Source of the DNA: Limnohabitans sp. MORI2
Lineage (GTDB): Bacteria > Pseudomonadota > Gammaproteobacteria > Burkholderiales > Burkholderiaceae_C
Length of the DNA: 64,000 bases
Assembly (NCBI RefSeq): GCF_027925025.1
Contig: NZ_AP027058.1
Span: 1 to 64,000, forward strand
Reading direction: 5' to 3'
The number at the start of each line of letters is the position of its first letter. The first letter of the stretch is position 1. Of this stretch, positions 40,949-49,825 are shown piece after piece. The notes under the pieces were generated by a model. That model was not told where the DNA came from and searched no databases. It worked only from the letters and a program-made list of their open reading frames with translations. A program made the position numbers and the translations under genes.

Positions 40949-40987
40949 TCTGCTGCATCGGGTAAGGTAGACCCAGGGAGTACAACC

Positions 40988-42505
40988 ATGAGCCAACATA
41001 CATCCAAACACCTCAGTGCTTGGCACAAGTCAGTGCTGACGGTGTTGCTCACCTCGCTGCTGGCGTTTTTGTTGATGCCCTTGGCAGAGCGCTGGGAGCT
41101 GGCCAACATCGTCATGTTGTTTTTGCTGTTTGTCTTGATGGTGGCCATTCAACTTGGGCAAACCAGCGGTGTGGTGGCGGCTGTCTACAGCGTGTTTTTG
41201 TTTGATGTCTTGTTTGTGCCACCTCGCTTTTCGTTGGAGGTGGCCAACCCTGAGCATTTGGTGACGTTTGCGGTGATGCTCATCACTGCCATCGTGTCAG
41301 CCCAAATGGCGGCGCGTTTGAAAAAGAGTGCTGAGGATGCGCAGCTGAGAGAGGCACGTACAAACTCGCTGTACCAAGTGGCGAGGGCTTTGGCTGGTAC
41401 TCAATCGGTGAGTGATGCGGCGAATATCAGTGAAACATTCTTGCTTGCCCAAGTGGGATTGAAAGCCTATGTCATCGTGACCGATGAACAGGTGGTGCAA
41501 AACCAAATGGTGGGGGCTGCGCAGTTTCATGTGGAGACACATTTGGCCTCCTTGGCGTTGACGAGCAAAAAAACGGTCAGCAGCAGCGCTCTCAACACCA
41601 CGGGTTGGGGCTGTGTGTACATCCCGCTGCTTTCGGCGGAGCATGGCCATGGCATTTTGGTGTTGGCCGCGCACGAAGACACCTCGGAAGTCACACCTGA
41701 AAAAGTGGCGTTTTGTGAAGCCTATGCCTCGTTGTTGGCGATCACCTTAGAGCGTTTGCATTTTGTGGAAGTGGCGTATGCGCACGAGCTCAGTGTCACC
41801 TCGGAACGTTTGCGCTCGTCCATCTTGTCTGCGCTCTCGCACGATTTGCGAACTCCGTTGACCGTGTTGGTGGGCTTGGCCGATTCATTGGCAACACACG
41901 AGCCTGCTTTGCCTGCTGACGCTGTGGCAACCGCGGGCACCATTCAAGACCAAGCACGGCGCTTGTCGAGCTTGGTGTCTAACTTGTTAGAGATGGCGCG
42001 TTTGAATGCAGGCAATGTGCAGCTGCGCTTGGATTGGCATGACATCACCGATGTGGTGAGCGCCAGCATAGAGCACTTGGGGGATGCGCTGAAGGCGCAC
42101 CCTGTGTCTGTGCACATTCCTTCCAATGTGTCGTTGGTGCAAATTGATGCCACGCTCATGGAGCGCGTGGTGACGAATTTGTTGGAGAACGCGACCAAGT
42201 ACTCACCCAAGGGTTCGTCTATTGCGCTGCAAGTGTCGGAAACGTCAGAGGAGTTGCTGTTGGTGGTACGCGATGAAGGACAAGGCATTGATCCACAAAA
42301 GCTTGACACCATGTTTGACATGTTTGAGCGCGGCACCAAAGAGTCGAGCATCCAAGGGTTTGGCTTGGGCTTGTCGATTTGCAAGGTGATTGTGCAAGCG
42401 CACGGTGGCCGTATCACTGCCAGCAATCGCGATTCAGGTGGTGCAGAGTTGTGTGTGTGCCTACCCAAGGGTGTGCCCCCAAGCGTGCCAGAGGAAATCG
42501 TATGA
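40988..42505 (+). CDS. Short KdpD-like sensor histidine kinase
   Basis: This sensor kinase of 505 residues matches only the C-terminal half of KdpD. Four membrane segments (DUF4118, about 10-110) include VVAAVYSVFLFDVLFVPPRFSLEV. A GAF-like region (about 130-255) and the kinase core follow: HisKA with SHDLRTPLTVLVGLADSLA, HATPase with NLLENATKYSPKGS and GFGLGLSICKVIVQAHGG. The N-terminal KdpD and UspA-like cytoplasmic domains of full KdpD (about 400 residues) are absent. The start has a GGGAG site. The kdpE-like gene overlaps its stop by 4 bases. It is 39 bases after kup, with no kdpFABC nearby. Confidence 0.9.
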   Translation: MSQHTSKHLSAWHKSVLTVLLTSLLAFLLMPLAERWELANIVMLFLLFVLMVAIQLGQTSGVVAAVYSVFLFDVLFVPPRFSLEVANPEHLVTFAVMLITAIVSAQMAARLKKSAEDAQLREARTNSLYQVARALAGTQSVSDAANISETFLLAQVGLKAYVIVTDEQVVQNQMVGAAQFHVETHLASLALTSKKTVSSSALNTTGWGCVYIPLLSAEHGHGILVLAAHEDTSEVTPEKVAFCEAYASLLAITLERLHFVEVAYAHELSVTSERLRSSILSALSHDLRTPLTVLVGLADSLATHEPALPADAVATAGTIQDQARRLSSLVSNLLEMARLNAGNVQLRLDWHDITDVVSASIEHLGDALKAHPVSVHIPSNVSLVQIDATLMERVVTNLLENATKYSPKGSSIALQVSETSEELLLVVRDEGQGIDPQKLDTMFDMFERGTKESSIQGFGLGLSICKVIVQAHGGRITASNRDSGGAELCVCLPKGVPPSVPEEIV

Positions 42506-43191
42506 GTGCCAAGCCCCGTGTGTTGTTGGTCGAAGATGAGCCTGAGATTCGGCGCTTTGTGAAAAGCGCCTTGGAGGCCATGAGTTGCGTGGTGACTGAG
42601 GCCGACAGCGTCATGTCTGCCATGCATGTCTTGTCTGTCAATCCCGCTGATTTGTTGGTGGTGGATTTGGGGTTGCCCGATGTCGATGGTCAAACGCTGA
42701 TTGAGCGCGTGCGCAGTTGGTCTGACATGCCTGTGCTGGTGCTCTCGGCCAGAGCGATGGAGCAAGACAAGGTGGATGCGCTGAATTTGGGCGCGGATGA
42801 TTACCTCACCAAACCATTTGGCATTGCCGAGTTCAAGGCGCGCGTGCAAGCACTGCTAAGACGCCATCAGCGACAAGACGATTTGCCCACTTCGGTGCTG
42901 AGCTTTGGTTCGGTGCGCATTGATTTCACCAAGCGTGAAATTTTCAAAAACGATGTGCCTGTGCATTTGACCGTGACCGAGTTCAAACTGCTGGCGGCTT
43001 TGGTGAGGTCGTCTGGCAAGGTGATGACGCAAAAAGCGTTGTTGCAAGATGTGTGGGGCCCCGCCTTTAAGGACAGCAGCCACTATTTGCGTATTTACAT
43101 CAGCCATCTGCGCCAAAAGTTGGAAGACGACCCTTCGCGCCCAAAGCACTTTGTGACGGAAATAGGCGTGGGCTACCGTTTCAAGCAATAA
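42502..43191 (+). CDS. kdpE: KdpE-like OmpR-family response regulator
   Basis: This is a DNA-binding response regulator of 229 residues. The receiver domain has acidic residues VEDEPEIRR, the phosphorylated aspartate in LLVVDLGLPDVDG and the lysine in YLTKPFGIAEFKARV. The winged-helix output domain has LTVTEFKLLAALVRSSGKVMTQKALLQDVWG and YLRIYISHLRQKLE. This combination is characteristic of KdpE. It is translationally coupled to the short KdpD. Likely targets are nearby kup or the channel gene, because the Kdp ATPase genes are not here. Confidence 0.92.
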   Translation: MSAKPRVLLVEDEPEIRRFVKSALEAMSCVVTEADSVMSAMHVLSVNPADLLVVDLGLPDVDGQTLIERVRSWSDMPVLVLSARAMEQDKVDALNLGADDYLTKPFGIAEFKARVQALLRRHQRQDDLPTSVLSFGSVRIDFTKREIFKNDVPVHLTVTEFKLLAALVRSSGKVMTQKALLQDVWGPAFKDSSHYLRIYISHLRQKLEDDPSRPKHFVTEIGVGYRFKQ

Positions 43192-43270
43192 AGTCGAATT
43201 TGTAACTTTTTATAAGATTTTTACACCCCGCCTTTTAGGATTTTCAGCGTTCTAACAAGAAGGGGAACCG

Positions 43271-44104
43271 ATGTTCAAATCTGTCTTTACACAACCGACC
43301 AGTTCAGGCTTTAAAGCCTGGAACAACGTGGTGGCGTTGTTTATTTTTATCTCATGCATCACCTTGGCTTTGGACACGGTGCCTGATCTTTCAGAAAGCT
43401 ATCACAGCCTGTTCAACACCATTGAGTGGGTGGCCGTGGTTATTTTCACGCTCGATTACTTGGGTAATTTGGTTTTCTCAGAAAAAGGTTGGCGCTATGC
43501 CTTCACAGTGTGGGGCGTGATTGATTTGGTATCCATCTTGCCCAGCTACTTGATGTTGTTTAACTTCACGGCTTTGCAAGGCAGTAAGGTTCTGCGTTTG
43601 CTGCGCGTGGCGCGGGTGTTGCGAGTGCTCAAGCTGGCACGTCAGGCCATGCAGGTGAGCCAGTCCTCCAACCCGTTGGTGGCCAACCTGAAGATTTACT
43701 TCATCATCTTTTTCTCGGTAATGATGATCTCTAGTACGGCCATGTACTTTGTCGAGGGCAGCTTGTACGCGCCTGATGCCATGGAGGCTGGTCAAGCCCT
43801 GATTGACCAAGCCACACCCCAAGGTCAAGAGCCAGAGAAATTCGTTCCTGTCGATCCAATTTCAGGGAACTTGATTCCTGAAGACAAGCGTTTCTTCACG
43901 TCAATTCCTACCGCCATGTGGTGGTGCATCGTGACCTTGACCAGTACCGGTTACGGCGACATGTTCCCAGTCACGGTGGGTGGGCGCATCATTGGTGGCC
44001 TGACCATGTTCTTGGGCTTGGTGTTGTTTGGTATTTTGTTGAACGTGGTTGGCAAGACCATGATGGTGGTGCTGTTCGGCGAAAAACTCAAAAACGAAGA
44101 CTAA
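43271..44104 (+). CDS. Voltage-gated-type potassium channel (ion transporter family)
   Basis: This is a six-segment potassium channel of 277 residues. The selectivity filter is TLTSTGYGDMFPVT near residue 235. A voltage-sensor-like S4 segment, KVLRLLRVARVLRVLKLARQ, has regularly spaced arginines. Between S5 and the pore helix lies a long insertion of about 45 residues rich in Pro, Asp and Glu (YAPDAMEAGQ to NLIPEDKRFF), an enlarged outer turret. There is no C-terminal RCK/TrkA domain. The start has an AAGGGG site. A bidirectional terminator follows. It lies with kup and kdpDE-like genes on the same strand. Confidence 0.92.
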   Translation: MFKSVFTQPTSSGFKAWNNVVALFIFISCITLALDTVPDLSESYHSLFNTIEWVAVVIFTLDYLGNLVFSEKGWRYAFTVWGVIDLVSILPSYLMLFNFTALQGSKVLRLLRVARVLRVLKLARQAMQVSQSSNPLVANLKIYFIIFFSVMMISSTAMYFVEGSLYAPDAMEAGQALIDQATPQGQEPEKFVPVDPISGNLIPEDKRFFTSIPTAMWWCIVTLTSTGYGDMFPVTVGGRIIGGLTMFLGLVLFGILLNVVGKTMMVVLFGEKLKNED

Positions 44105-44129
44105 GACCAGCTCAATAACCTAAATAAAA

Positions 44130-44162
44130 CCCCGCAAAGCTTTTGGCCTTGCGGGGTTTTTT
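44130..44162. terminator. Bidirectional terminator between channel gene and pckG
   Basis: CCCCGCAA (44130-44137) pairs with TTGCGGGG (44149-44156), with T-runs on both sides (TTTTTT after it on the plus strand, TTTTATTT on the minus strand). It serves both convergent genes. Confidence 0.93.
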
Positions 44163-44205
44163 GTGCCTGGGTCACGCGCCGTTGGGCGCGTGAGGCAAAG
44201 CGGGA

Positions 44206-46053
44206 TTAAGCCGTTTCCAAACGTGCTTCCAAAGCTTTGAGCGTGTCGCTCATGGCCTTGGGCAGGTTGTGGGCCAGCTTGCTGAAGTGTTCTTCATGTA
44301 GCTTGAACTCTTCGGCCCAAGCGGCTTTGTCGATGCTGGTGACTTTGGCGAAGTCGTCGGCGCTGAACTCGATGCCAGTCCAGTTGATTTCGCTGTAGTT
44401 GGGGGCCACACCAAACATGGTGTCGTGGCCTTGGGCTTTGCCTTCCAAGCGGTCGATGATCCACTTCAACACGCGCATGTTGTCGCCATAGCCAGGCCAC
44501 ACGAATGAGCCAGACTCGTCTTTGCGGAACCAGTTGACGCAATACAGCGCGGGCAGCTTGTAGCCAGCGGCCTCTTGCTTGGCGCCCATGTCCAACCAGT
44601 GTTGGAAGTAGTCGCTCATGTTGTAGCCGCAGAAGGGCAACATGGCGAAGGGGTCGCGGCGCACCACGCCTTGTGCGCCAAAGGCGGCAGCGGTGGTTTC
44701 AGAGCCCATGGTGGCAGCCATGTACACGCCTTCGGTCCAGTTGCGTGCTTCGGTGACGAGTGGCACGGTGGTGGAGCGACGGCCGCCGAACAACATGGCG
44801 TCGATAGCCACGCCATTGGCGTCGTCCCATTGGGGGTCCAAAGCGGGGTTGTTGGTCGCGGCCACGGTGAAGCGGGCGTTGGGGTGAGCGGCCTTAGCGC
44901 CAGTCTCTTTGGCGATGGCGGGGGTCCAGTCTTTGCCTTGCCAGTCGATCAGGTGATCGGGCAATTTGCCAGTGTCTTTTTCCATGCCTTCCCACCACAC
45001 GTCGCCGTCGTCGGTCAAAGCCACGTTCGTGAAGATCACGTCCTTGTGCAGGCTCAACATGCAGTTGGGGTTGGTTTTCATGTTGGTGCCGGGAGCGACG
45101 CCAAAGTAGCCAGCTTCGGGGTTGATGGCGTACATCTTGCCGTCGGCGTGGGGCTTGATCCAAGCAATGTCGTCACCGATGGTGGTGACTTTCCAGCCGT
45201 TGAAGGCTGCGGGAGGTACCAACATGGAGAAGTTGGTTTTGCCGCAAGCGCTAGGGAACGCAGCTGCCACGTGGTACTTTTTGCCCTCGGGGCTGGTCAC
45301 ACCCAAGATGAGCATGTGCTCGGCCAACCAACCCTGGTCGCGGCCCATGTTGGAGGCAATGCGCAAGGCAAAGCACTTCTTGCCCAACAAGGCGTTGCCG
45401 CCGTAGCCCGAGCCGTAAGACCAGATTTCGCGGGTCTCTGGGTAGTGCACGATGTACTTGGTGTTGGGGTTGCAAGGCCAAGTGGTGGTGTCTTTTTCGC
45501 CAGCAGCCAAAGGTGCGCCCACGGTGTGCACGCAAGGCACGAAGGGGCCGTCGGTACCGATCACGTCGTACACGGCTTTGCCCATGCGGGTCATGAGTTT
45601 TTGGTTCACCACCACGTAGGCGCTGTCGGAGAGCTCAATGCCGACGTGGGCAATGTGCGAACCCAGAGGGCCCATGCTGAACGGGATGACGTACATGGTG
45701 CGGCCCTTCATGCAGCCGTCGAACAAGGGGTTCAACGTGGCGCGCATCTCGGCGGGTTCCATCCAGTTGTTGGTGGGGCCGGCGTCTTCTTTATTTTCAG
45801 AACAGATGTAGGTGCGGTCTTCCACGCGGGCCACGTCTGAAGGGTCAGAGCAAGCCAAGAATGAATTGGCGCGCTTGGCAGGGTTGAGCTTTTTGAAGGT
45901 GCCAGCGTCCACGAGCTGTTGGCACAGGCGGTCGTATTCTTCTTGGCTGCCGTCGCACCAGTAGACGGTGTCGGGCTTGCAGAGTGCGGCCATCTCGGCC
46001 ACCCAAGCTACCAGCTTGGGGTTCTTCACATACGCGGGTGCGTTGATGTTCAT
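44206..46053 (-). CDS. pckG: Phosphoenolpyruvate carboxykinase (GTP)
   Basis: PckG converts oxaloacetate and GTP to phosphoenolpyruvate, CO2 and GDP, the first committed step of gluconeogenesis. The length is 615 residues. The GTP-type kinase P-loop [16 protein letters not shown] is near residues 267-282, and [31 protein letters not shown] provides the metal/nucleotide site. RRSTTVPLV and GNDM-region motifs ([14 protein letters not shown]) are also typical. A TTAGGAGC ribosome binding site precedes the ATG. The leader contains a 16-bp hairpin with a T-run ending about 20 bases before the start, so control by attenuation is possible. Confidence 0.97.
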   Translation of the reverse strand: MNINAPAYVKNPKLVAWVAEMAALCKPDTVYWCDGSQEEYDRLCQQLVDAGTFKKLNPAKRANSFLACSDPSDVARVEDRTYICSENKEDAGPTNNWMEPAEMRATLNPLFDGCMKGRTMYVIPFSMGPLGSHIAHVGIELSDSAYVVVNQKLMTRMGKAVYDVIGTDGPFVPCVHTVGAPLAAGEKDTTTWPCNPNTKYIVHYPETREIWSYGSGYGGNALLGKKCFALRIASNMGRDQGWLAEHMLILGVTSPEGKKYHVAAAFPSACGKTNFSMLVPPAAFNGWKVTTIGDDIAWIKPHADGKMYAINPEAGYFGVAPGTNMKTNPNCMLSLHKDVIFTNVALTDDGDVWWEGMEKDTGKLPDHLIDWQGKDWTPAIAKETGAKAAHPNARFTVAATNNPALDPQWDDANGVAIDAMLFGGRRSTTVPLVTEARNWTEGVYMAATMGSETTAAAFGAQGVVRRDPFAMLPFCGYNMSDYFQHWLDMGAKQEAAGYKLPALYCVNWFRKDESGSFVWPGYGDNMRVLKWIIDRLEGKAQGHDTMFGVAPNYSEINWTGIEFSADDFAKVTSIDKAAWAEEFKLHEEHFSKLAHNLPKAMSDTLKALEARLETA

Positions 46054-46069
46054 AAAAAGCTCCTAAGTC

Positions 46070-46121
46070 AAAAAATTGAGGTCAGAGCCCAGCGAGTTGC
46101 TGCGAGGCTCTGACCTCAATT
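46070..46121 (-). promoter_or_regulatory. Terminator-like hairpin in the pckG leader
   Basis: AATTGAGGTCAGAGCC (46074-46089) and its exact complement GGCTCTGACCTCAATT (46106-46121) form a 16-bp stem. The loop contains an inner CAGC/GCTG stem (46090-46093 with 46099-46102). On the minus strand it ends in TTTTTT and then TTAGGAGC and the pckG ATG. By form it is an intrinsic terminator placed 20 bases before the start codon. Confidence 0.8.
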
Positions 46122-46200
46122 CATTGCCGCCGGTTTACATCAGCGGGGTGGCTATTTTATGAAACTCACCCCTTCCCGAACCTTGCAAAAACCCTATGAG

Positions 46201-46248
46201 TTACATGAAAACCCCGAAAAGTATTACTTTTAAGGCGGTTTTATGTAA
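46201..46248. repeat. Imperfect inverted repeat between recQ and pckG
   Basis: TTACATGAAAACC at 46201-46213 and GGTTTTATGTAA at 46237-46248 are inverted copies apart from one extra G. They lie just downstream of recQ in AT-rich sequence where the pckG promoter should be, and could be an operator. Confidence 0.4.
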
Positions 46249-46263
46249 TTTCTAGGGAAGGCC

Positions 46264-48153
46264 CTAGGCAGAAGTTACCACCCGCAAGACCTCGTCGCCA
46301 TAGGCCTCGAGCTTTTTGGCGCCGATGCCCGCGATGCCCTGCAAGGCATCGCGGTCTTGCGGTTCGGCTTGCGCTATGGCGGCCAAAGTGGCGTCGTGAA
46401 AGATGACGTACGCGGGCAGGTTGTGCGACTTGGCCACTTCTGAGCGCCAGGCCTTGAGCGCGTCGTAACGTTTTTGGCCCGCATCGTCCAAGGCGATGGG
46501 CGCGGGTTTGGAGGCGCCGCTGGCCGTGCGTTTGCCTTTGCGGTCGGCAGGGGTGGACACCGAGGCGCGCAAACGCACGGTGACCTCGCCCTTGAGCACG
46601 GCCCGTGAGGCCTCAGTTAAATACAAGGTGTTGAAAGCTTGCGCATCCACACCCAAAGCGCCGAGCGCGATGAGCTGGCGCAACACGCCGCGTAGCTGCA
46701 CCTCGCTGAAGTGCGCGCCAATGCCAAAGGTGCTGAGGGTGTCGTGGCCGTACTGCTTGACCTTCTCGGTATCTTTGCCGCGCAAGATGTCCATCATGTG
46801 GCCTGCACCAAACGACATGCCGCTTTGCTGCTTCACACGGTAAATGGTGGATAGCAACATGCGGGCAGCCTCGGTGCCGTCCCAAATGTCGGGCGGGTTG
46901 AGGCAGTTGTCGCAACTCGCACAGGTGTATTTAGGTGCCCCATCGGGGGCGTAGGTCTCGCCGAAATAACCGAGCAGTCGCACCCGCCGGCAATCGGTCG
47001 CTTCGGCCAAGGCCAAGAGGGCGTCGAGTTTGCCGCGCATGACTTGTTTGAAGTCTTCGCCCGCCGGGCTTTCGTCAATCATGCGGCGTTGGTTCACCAC
47101 GTCGTTCAGGCCGTAGGCCATCCATGCGTGGGCTTCTTGGCCGTCGCGGCCGCCGCGGCCGGTTTCTTGGTAGTAGCCCTCGATGTTTTTGGGCATGTCC
47201 AAGTGCGCCACAAAGCGCACATCGGGCTTGTCGATGCCCATGCCAAACGCAATCGTGGCCACCATCACCAGGCCTTCTTCGCGCAAAAAGCGGTTTTGGT
47301 TTTTTTGGCGAACGGCGCTGTCGAGCCCCGCGTGATAAGGCAGAGCGTTGATACCGGCATCGCACAAATTCTTGGCCACTTCTTCCACGCGCTTGCGCGA
47401 TTGGCAATACACGATGCCGCTGTCTTGCCAGTCAGGCCCGACGTGCTCGCGCTGGATGAAACGCAGCAGTTGCAGCGAGGCGTCTTTTTTCTCGACGATG
47501 GTGTAACGAATGTTTGGGCGGTCAAAGCTGCTGACAAATTGCTGCGCGTCTTCGAGCTGCAAACGTTCCACAATGTCGGCCCGTGTGAGTGCGTCAGCCG
47601 TGGCAGTGAGCGCGATGCGTGGCACGCCTGCGTAGCGCTCGTGCAGCACCGTGAGGCTACGGTATTCGGGGCGGAAGTCGTGGCCCCATTGGCTCACACA
47701 ATGGGCTTCGTCAATGGCAAACAGGCTCAGGCGGCCTTGCTCGTGCAGCATGTCGAGCTGGGCCAAAAAGCGCGGCGTGGTCACACGCTCGGGCGCGGCG
47801 TACAGCAGCGTGATGTCGCCACGGCGCAGGCGTTGCTCTACTGCATTGGCTTCTTCGCCACTCAAACTGGAATTTAAAAAGGCAGCTTCTACACCCGCCT
47901 CATGCAGCGCACCCACTTGGTCGTGCATGAGGGCGATGAGCGGCGACACCACGATGGTGATGCCGTACCCCGCGCGTTGACGGGCAATGGCTGGTATTTG
48001 GTAACAGAGTGATTTGCCACCGCCCGTGGGCATGAGCACCAGCGCATCGCCACCGCCACACGCGTGGTTGACGATGGCTTCTTGGGGGCCGCGAAACGCG
48101 TTGTAGCCAAACACTTCGCGCAAGATGTCTTGCGGATTCACAGACGTGGGCAC
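46264..48153 (-). CDS. recQ: ATP-dependent DNA helicase RecQ
   Basis: RecQ is a 3'-5' DNA helicase in recombination and replication-fork repair. The length is 629 residues. Walker A is [17 protein letters not shown], and the DEAH box with the aromatic-rich loop reads [20 protein letters not shown]. Motif VI is [13 protein letters not shown]. The zinc-binding region has cysteines including YTCASCDNC, and the winged-helix and HRDC domains complete the C-terminus ([24 protein letters not shown]). It is divergent from metH with a 74-base gap and lies upstream of pckG on the same strand. Confidence 0.96.
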   Translation of the reverse strand: MPTSVNPQDILREVFGYNAFRGPQEAIVNHACGGGDALVLMPTGGGKSLCYQIPAIARQRAGYGITIVVSPLIALMHDQVGALHEAGVEAAFLNSSLSGEEANAVEQRLRRGDITLLYAAPERVTTPRFLAQLDMLHEQGRLSLFAIDEAHCVSQWGHDFRPEYRSLTVLHERYAGVPRIALTATADALTRADIVERLQLEDAQQFVSSFDRPNIRYTIVEKKDASLQLLRFIQREHVGPDWQDSGIVYCQSRKRVEEVAKNLCDAGINALPYHAGLDSAVRQKNQNRFLREEGLVMVATIAFGMGIDKPDVRFVAHLDMPKNIEGYYQETGRGGRDGQEAHAWMAYGLNDVVNQRRMIDESPAGEDFKQVMRGKLDALLALAEATDCRRVRLLGYFGETYAPDGAPKYTCASCDNCLNPPDIWDGTEAARMLLSTIYRVKQQSGMSFGAGHMMDILRGKDTEKVKQYGHDTLSTFGIGAHFSEVQLRGVLRQLIALGALGVDAQAFNTLYLTEASRAVLKGEVTVRLRASVSTPADRKGKRTASGASKPAPIALDDAGQKRYDALKAWRSEVAKSHNLPAYVIFHDATLAAIAQAEPQDRDALQGIAGIGAKKLEAYGDEVLRVVTSA

Positions 48154-48227
48154 GGCGACTTTCGGGGGGAGGTGGGCGTTGGCAGAGGCATGAAGGCGCT
48201 ATTGTCCCTGCTTCTTACAATGGCGGG

Positions 48228-49271
48228 ATGACTCAAGCCTACACACGCGCAAAAGAATTACCCGCCATCTTGGCCAAACGCATCGCCATCCTTGACGGCG
48301 CGATGGGCACCATGATTCAACGCTTCAAGTTAGACGAAGCGCAGTATCGTGGCGAGCGCTTCAAAGACTTTCACAAAGACGTGAAGGGCAACAACGAGTT
48401 GCTCAGCCTCACCCGCCCCGATGTGATTCGCGACATCCACGAGCGTTACCTCGCCGCCGGTGCTGACCTGATTGAAACCAACACCTTTGGCGCCACCACG
48501 GTTGCGCAAGAAGATTACGACATGGCCGACTTGGCCTACGAGATGAACGTGGCCTCGGCCCGCATTGCCCGCGAAGCTTGCGACAAATACAGCACGCCCG
48601 ACAAACCCCGCTTTGTGGCGGGCGCCGTGGGCCCCACGCCTAAAACTGCCAGCATCAGCCCCGATGTGAACGACCCCGGCGCACGCAATGTGAGCTTTGA
48701 AGAGTTGCGCGCGGCCTACTACGAGCAAGTCAAAGGTTTGGTCGAGGGCGGCTCCGATGTGCTGTTGGTTGAAACCATTTTTGACACCCTCAATGCCAAA
48801 GCTGCGTTGTTTGCGATTGAAGAGTTTTTTGAAGCCAGCGGCGAGCGCTTGCCCCTCATCATCAGCGGCACCGTGACCGACGCCTCGGGTCGCATCTTGA
48901 GCGGCCAAACCGTGACCGCGTTTTGGCACAGCGTGCGCCACGCGCAGCCCTTGGCCATTGGCTTGAACTGCGCTTTGGGCGCCACGCTCATGCGTCCCTA
49001 CATCCAAGAACTCAACCGCGTGGCCGAAGATACCTTCATCAGCTGCTACCCCAATGCTGGCTTGCCCAACCCCATGAGCGATACCGGCTTTGATGAAACG
49101 CCGGACGTCACCAGCCGCTTGGTGCACGAGTTTGCGGCCGAAGGCTTGGTCAACATCGTGGGCGGTTGCTGCGGCACCACGCCTGACCACATTGGTGCGA
49201 TTGCCCAAGCCGTGGCCAATGACAAAGCGCGTGCGCTGAGTGCAGGGCCGTTTTACAGAGAAGCCGCATAA
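48228..49271 (+). CDS. metH: Methionine synthase, homocysteine-binding half (split MetH)
   Basis: This is the N-terminal module of B12-dependent methionine synthase as a free protein of 347 residues. It activates homocysteine on zinc. The Hcy-methyltransferase fold begins [25 protein letters not shown]. Further motifs are [37 protein letters not shown] and the zinc-binding cysteines in [17 protein letters not shown]. The remaining modules are in a separate gene 554 bases downstream, with a small HTH-like gene, a terminator and a riboswitch between them. A 9-bp hairpin (49278-49302) follows the stop but has no T-run. Confidence 0.93.
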   Translation: MTQAYTRAKELPAILAKRIAILDGAMGTMIQRFKLDEAQYRGERFKDFHKDVKGNNELLSLTRPDVIRDIHERYLAAGADLIETNTFGATTVAQEDYDMADLAYEMNVASARIAREACDKYSTPDKPRFVAGAVGPTPKTASISPDVNDPGARNVSFEELRAAYYEQVKGLVEGGSDVLLVETIFDTLNAKAALFAIEEFFEASGERLPLIISGTVTDASGRILSGQTVTAFWHSVRHAQPLAIGLNCALGATLMRPYIQELNRVAEDTFISCYPNAGLPNPMSDTGFDETPDVTSRLVHEFAAEGLVNIVGGCCGTTPDHIGAIAQAVANDKARALSAGPFYREAA

Positions 49272-49277
49272 TTAATC

Positions 49278-49302
49278 GCAACTTACAAAAAACGTAAGTT
49301 GC
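49278..49302. repeat. 9-bp inverted repeat after the first metH half
   Basis: GCAACTTAC (49278-49286) and GTAAGTTGC (49294-49302) are perfect inverted copies with a 7-base A-rich loop. Six bases separate it from the stop codon. No T-run follows, so it could be a weak terminator, an mRNA-end stabiliser or an operator for the next gene. Confidence 0.55.
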
Positions 49303-49349
49303 ATGTGCCTAAATACGCCATTTGGCGGATTTACACGGGGATTGAATAT

Positions 49350-49389
49350 TCACAAAATTGACATATTAGAAGTTTTGTCAGTTTTGTGA
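49350..49389. promoter_or_regulatory. Operator-like inverted repeat overlapping a start codon
   Basis: TCACAAAATTGACA (49350-49363) and TGTCAGTTTTGTGA (49376-49389) are inverted copies with one mismatch in 14, separated by 12 bases. The right arm runs into the GTG/ATG start of the next gene. The left arm contains TTGACA, a possible -35 box. Arm spacing of about 26 bases fits two turns and a half of DNA. Confidence 0.65.
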
Positions 49390-49631
49390 TGCCTCAAAAA
49401 TTCATCGATACCCCAGCTGGTCGCCATCTCAGAAGTCGTGTGGAGGCCGTCATGGCCATTTACAAAGAGCACGGCCACGTCAACCGTAGTTTGATCTCTG
49501 AAAAGTTGGAGCTGACCAAGTTGCAGTCCAGCCAATTGCTGCGCGAATTTCTCAGCGCCCATGCGCCAGTTCTGGAATGGGACACCATGCACAACAGCTA
49601 CCGAGCACACAGCAAATTCAAGGTTCATTGA
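49389..49631 (+). CDS. Small HTH-like protein, possible autoregulator
   Basis: I do not recognise this gene. It codes for about 80 residues (MPQKFIDTPAGRHLRSRVEAV...). The segment KEHGHVNRSLISEKLELTKLQSSQLLREFL looks like a winged-helix or helix-turn-helix element, and the protein is basic. The start is ATG 49389 or GTG 49386; there is no ribosome binding site and the initiation region lies inside a 14-bp inverted repeat. That arrangement suggests the product represses its own gene. It lies between the two halves of metH, in the same direction, and ends just before a terminator. Confidence 0.65.
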   Translation: MPQKFIDTPAGRHLRSRVEAVMAIYKEHGHVNRSLISEKLELTKLQSSQLLREFLSAHAPVLEWDTMHNSYRAHSKFKVH

Positions 49632-49652
49632 GCTAGCCATGCGATGCTTACC

Positions 49653-49678
49653 AAGCCCGCTTTCATGCGGGCTTTTTG
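49653..49678 (+). terminator. Rho-independent terminator before the metH riboswitch
   Basis: AAGCCCGC (49653-49660), 6-base loop, GCGGGCTT (49667-49674), then TTTTT. It isolates the second metH half from upstream transcription. Confidence 0.92.
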
Positions 49679-49718
49679 CTTTTTAGCGCGGCATTACGGT
49701 GCAGCTAAAATACACAAT

Positions 49719-49818
49719 CCCCCGAGGAGCGTTGCAGCTTCACCAACTCGCGTGAAGTCAGGCTTGGGGCCGAATCTTTTGCAACGACGCTCACCTGATT
49801 TGCGAGTTCCCAGGTGAG
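49719..49818 (+). promoter_or_regulatory. SAH riboswitch with translational expression platform
   Basis: The segment shows the conserved S-adenosylhomocysteine aptamer: CCCGAGGAGCGTTGC at 49721-49735, CAGGCTTGGGGCCG in the middle, and GCAACGACGCTCACC at 49781-49795. P1 pairs GAGCG (49727-49731) with CGCTC (49788-49792), and TTGC with GCAA. Downstream, CTCACCTG (49790-49797) can instead pair with CAGGTGAG (49811-49818), which contains the ribosome binding site. The two pairings share bases 49790-49792, so aptamer folding with SAH would free the site and turn translation on. Confidence 0.9.
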
Positions 49819-49825
49819 TACCCCC

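Noticed and set aside
44575..45840. Long open frame (421 codons) on the plus strand opposite pckG
   Set aside because: It is an antisense shadow of pckG caused by its codon use; the translation is low-complexity Gly/Val/His sequence with no family motifs.
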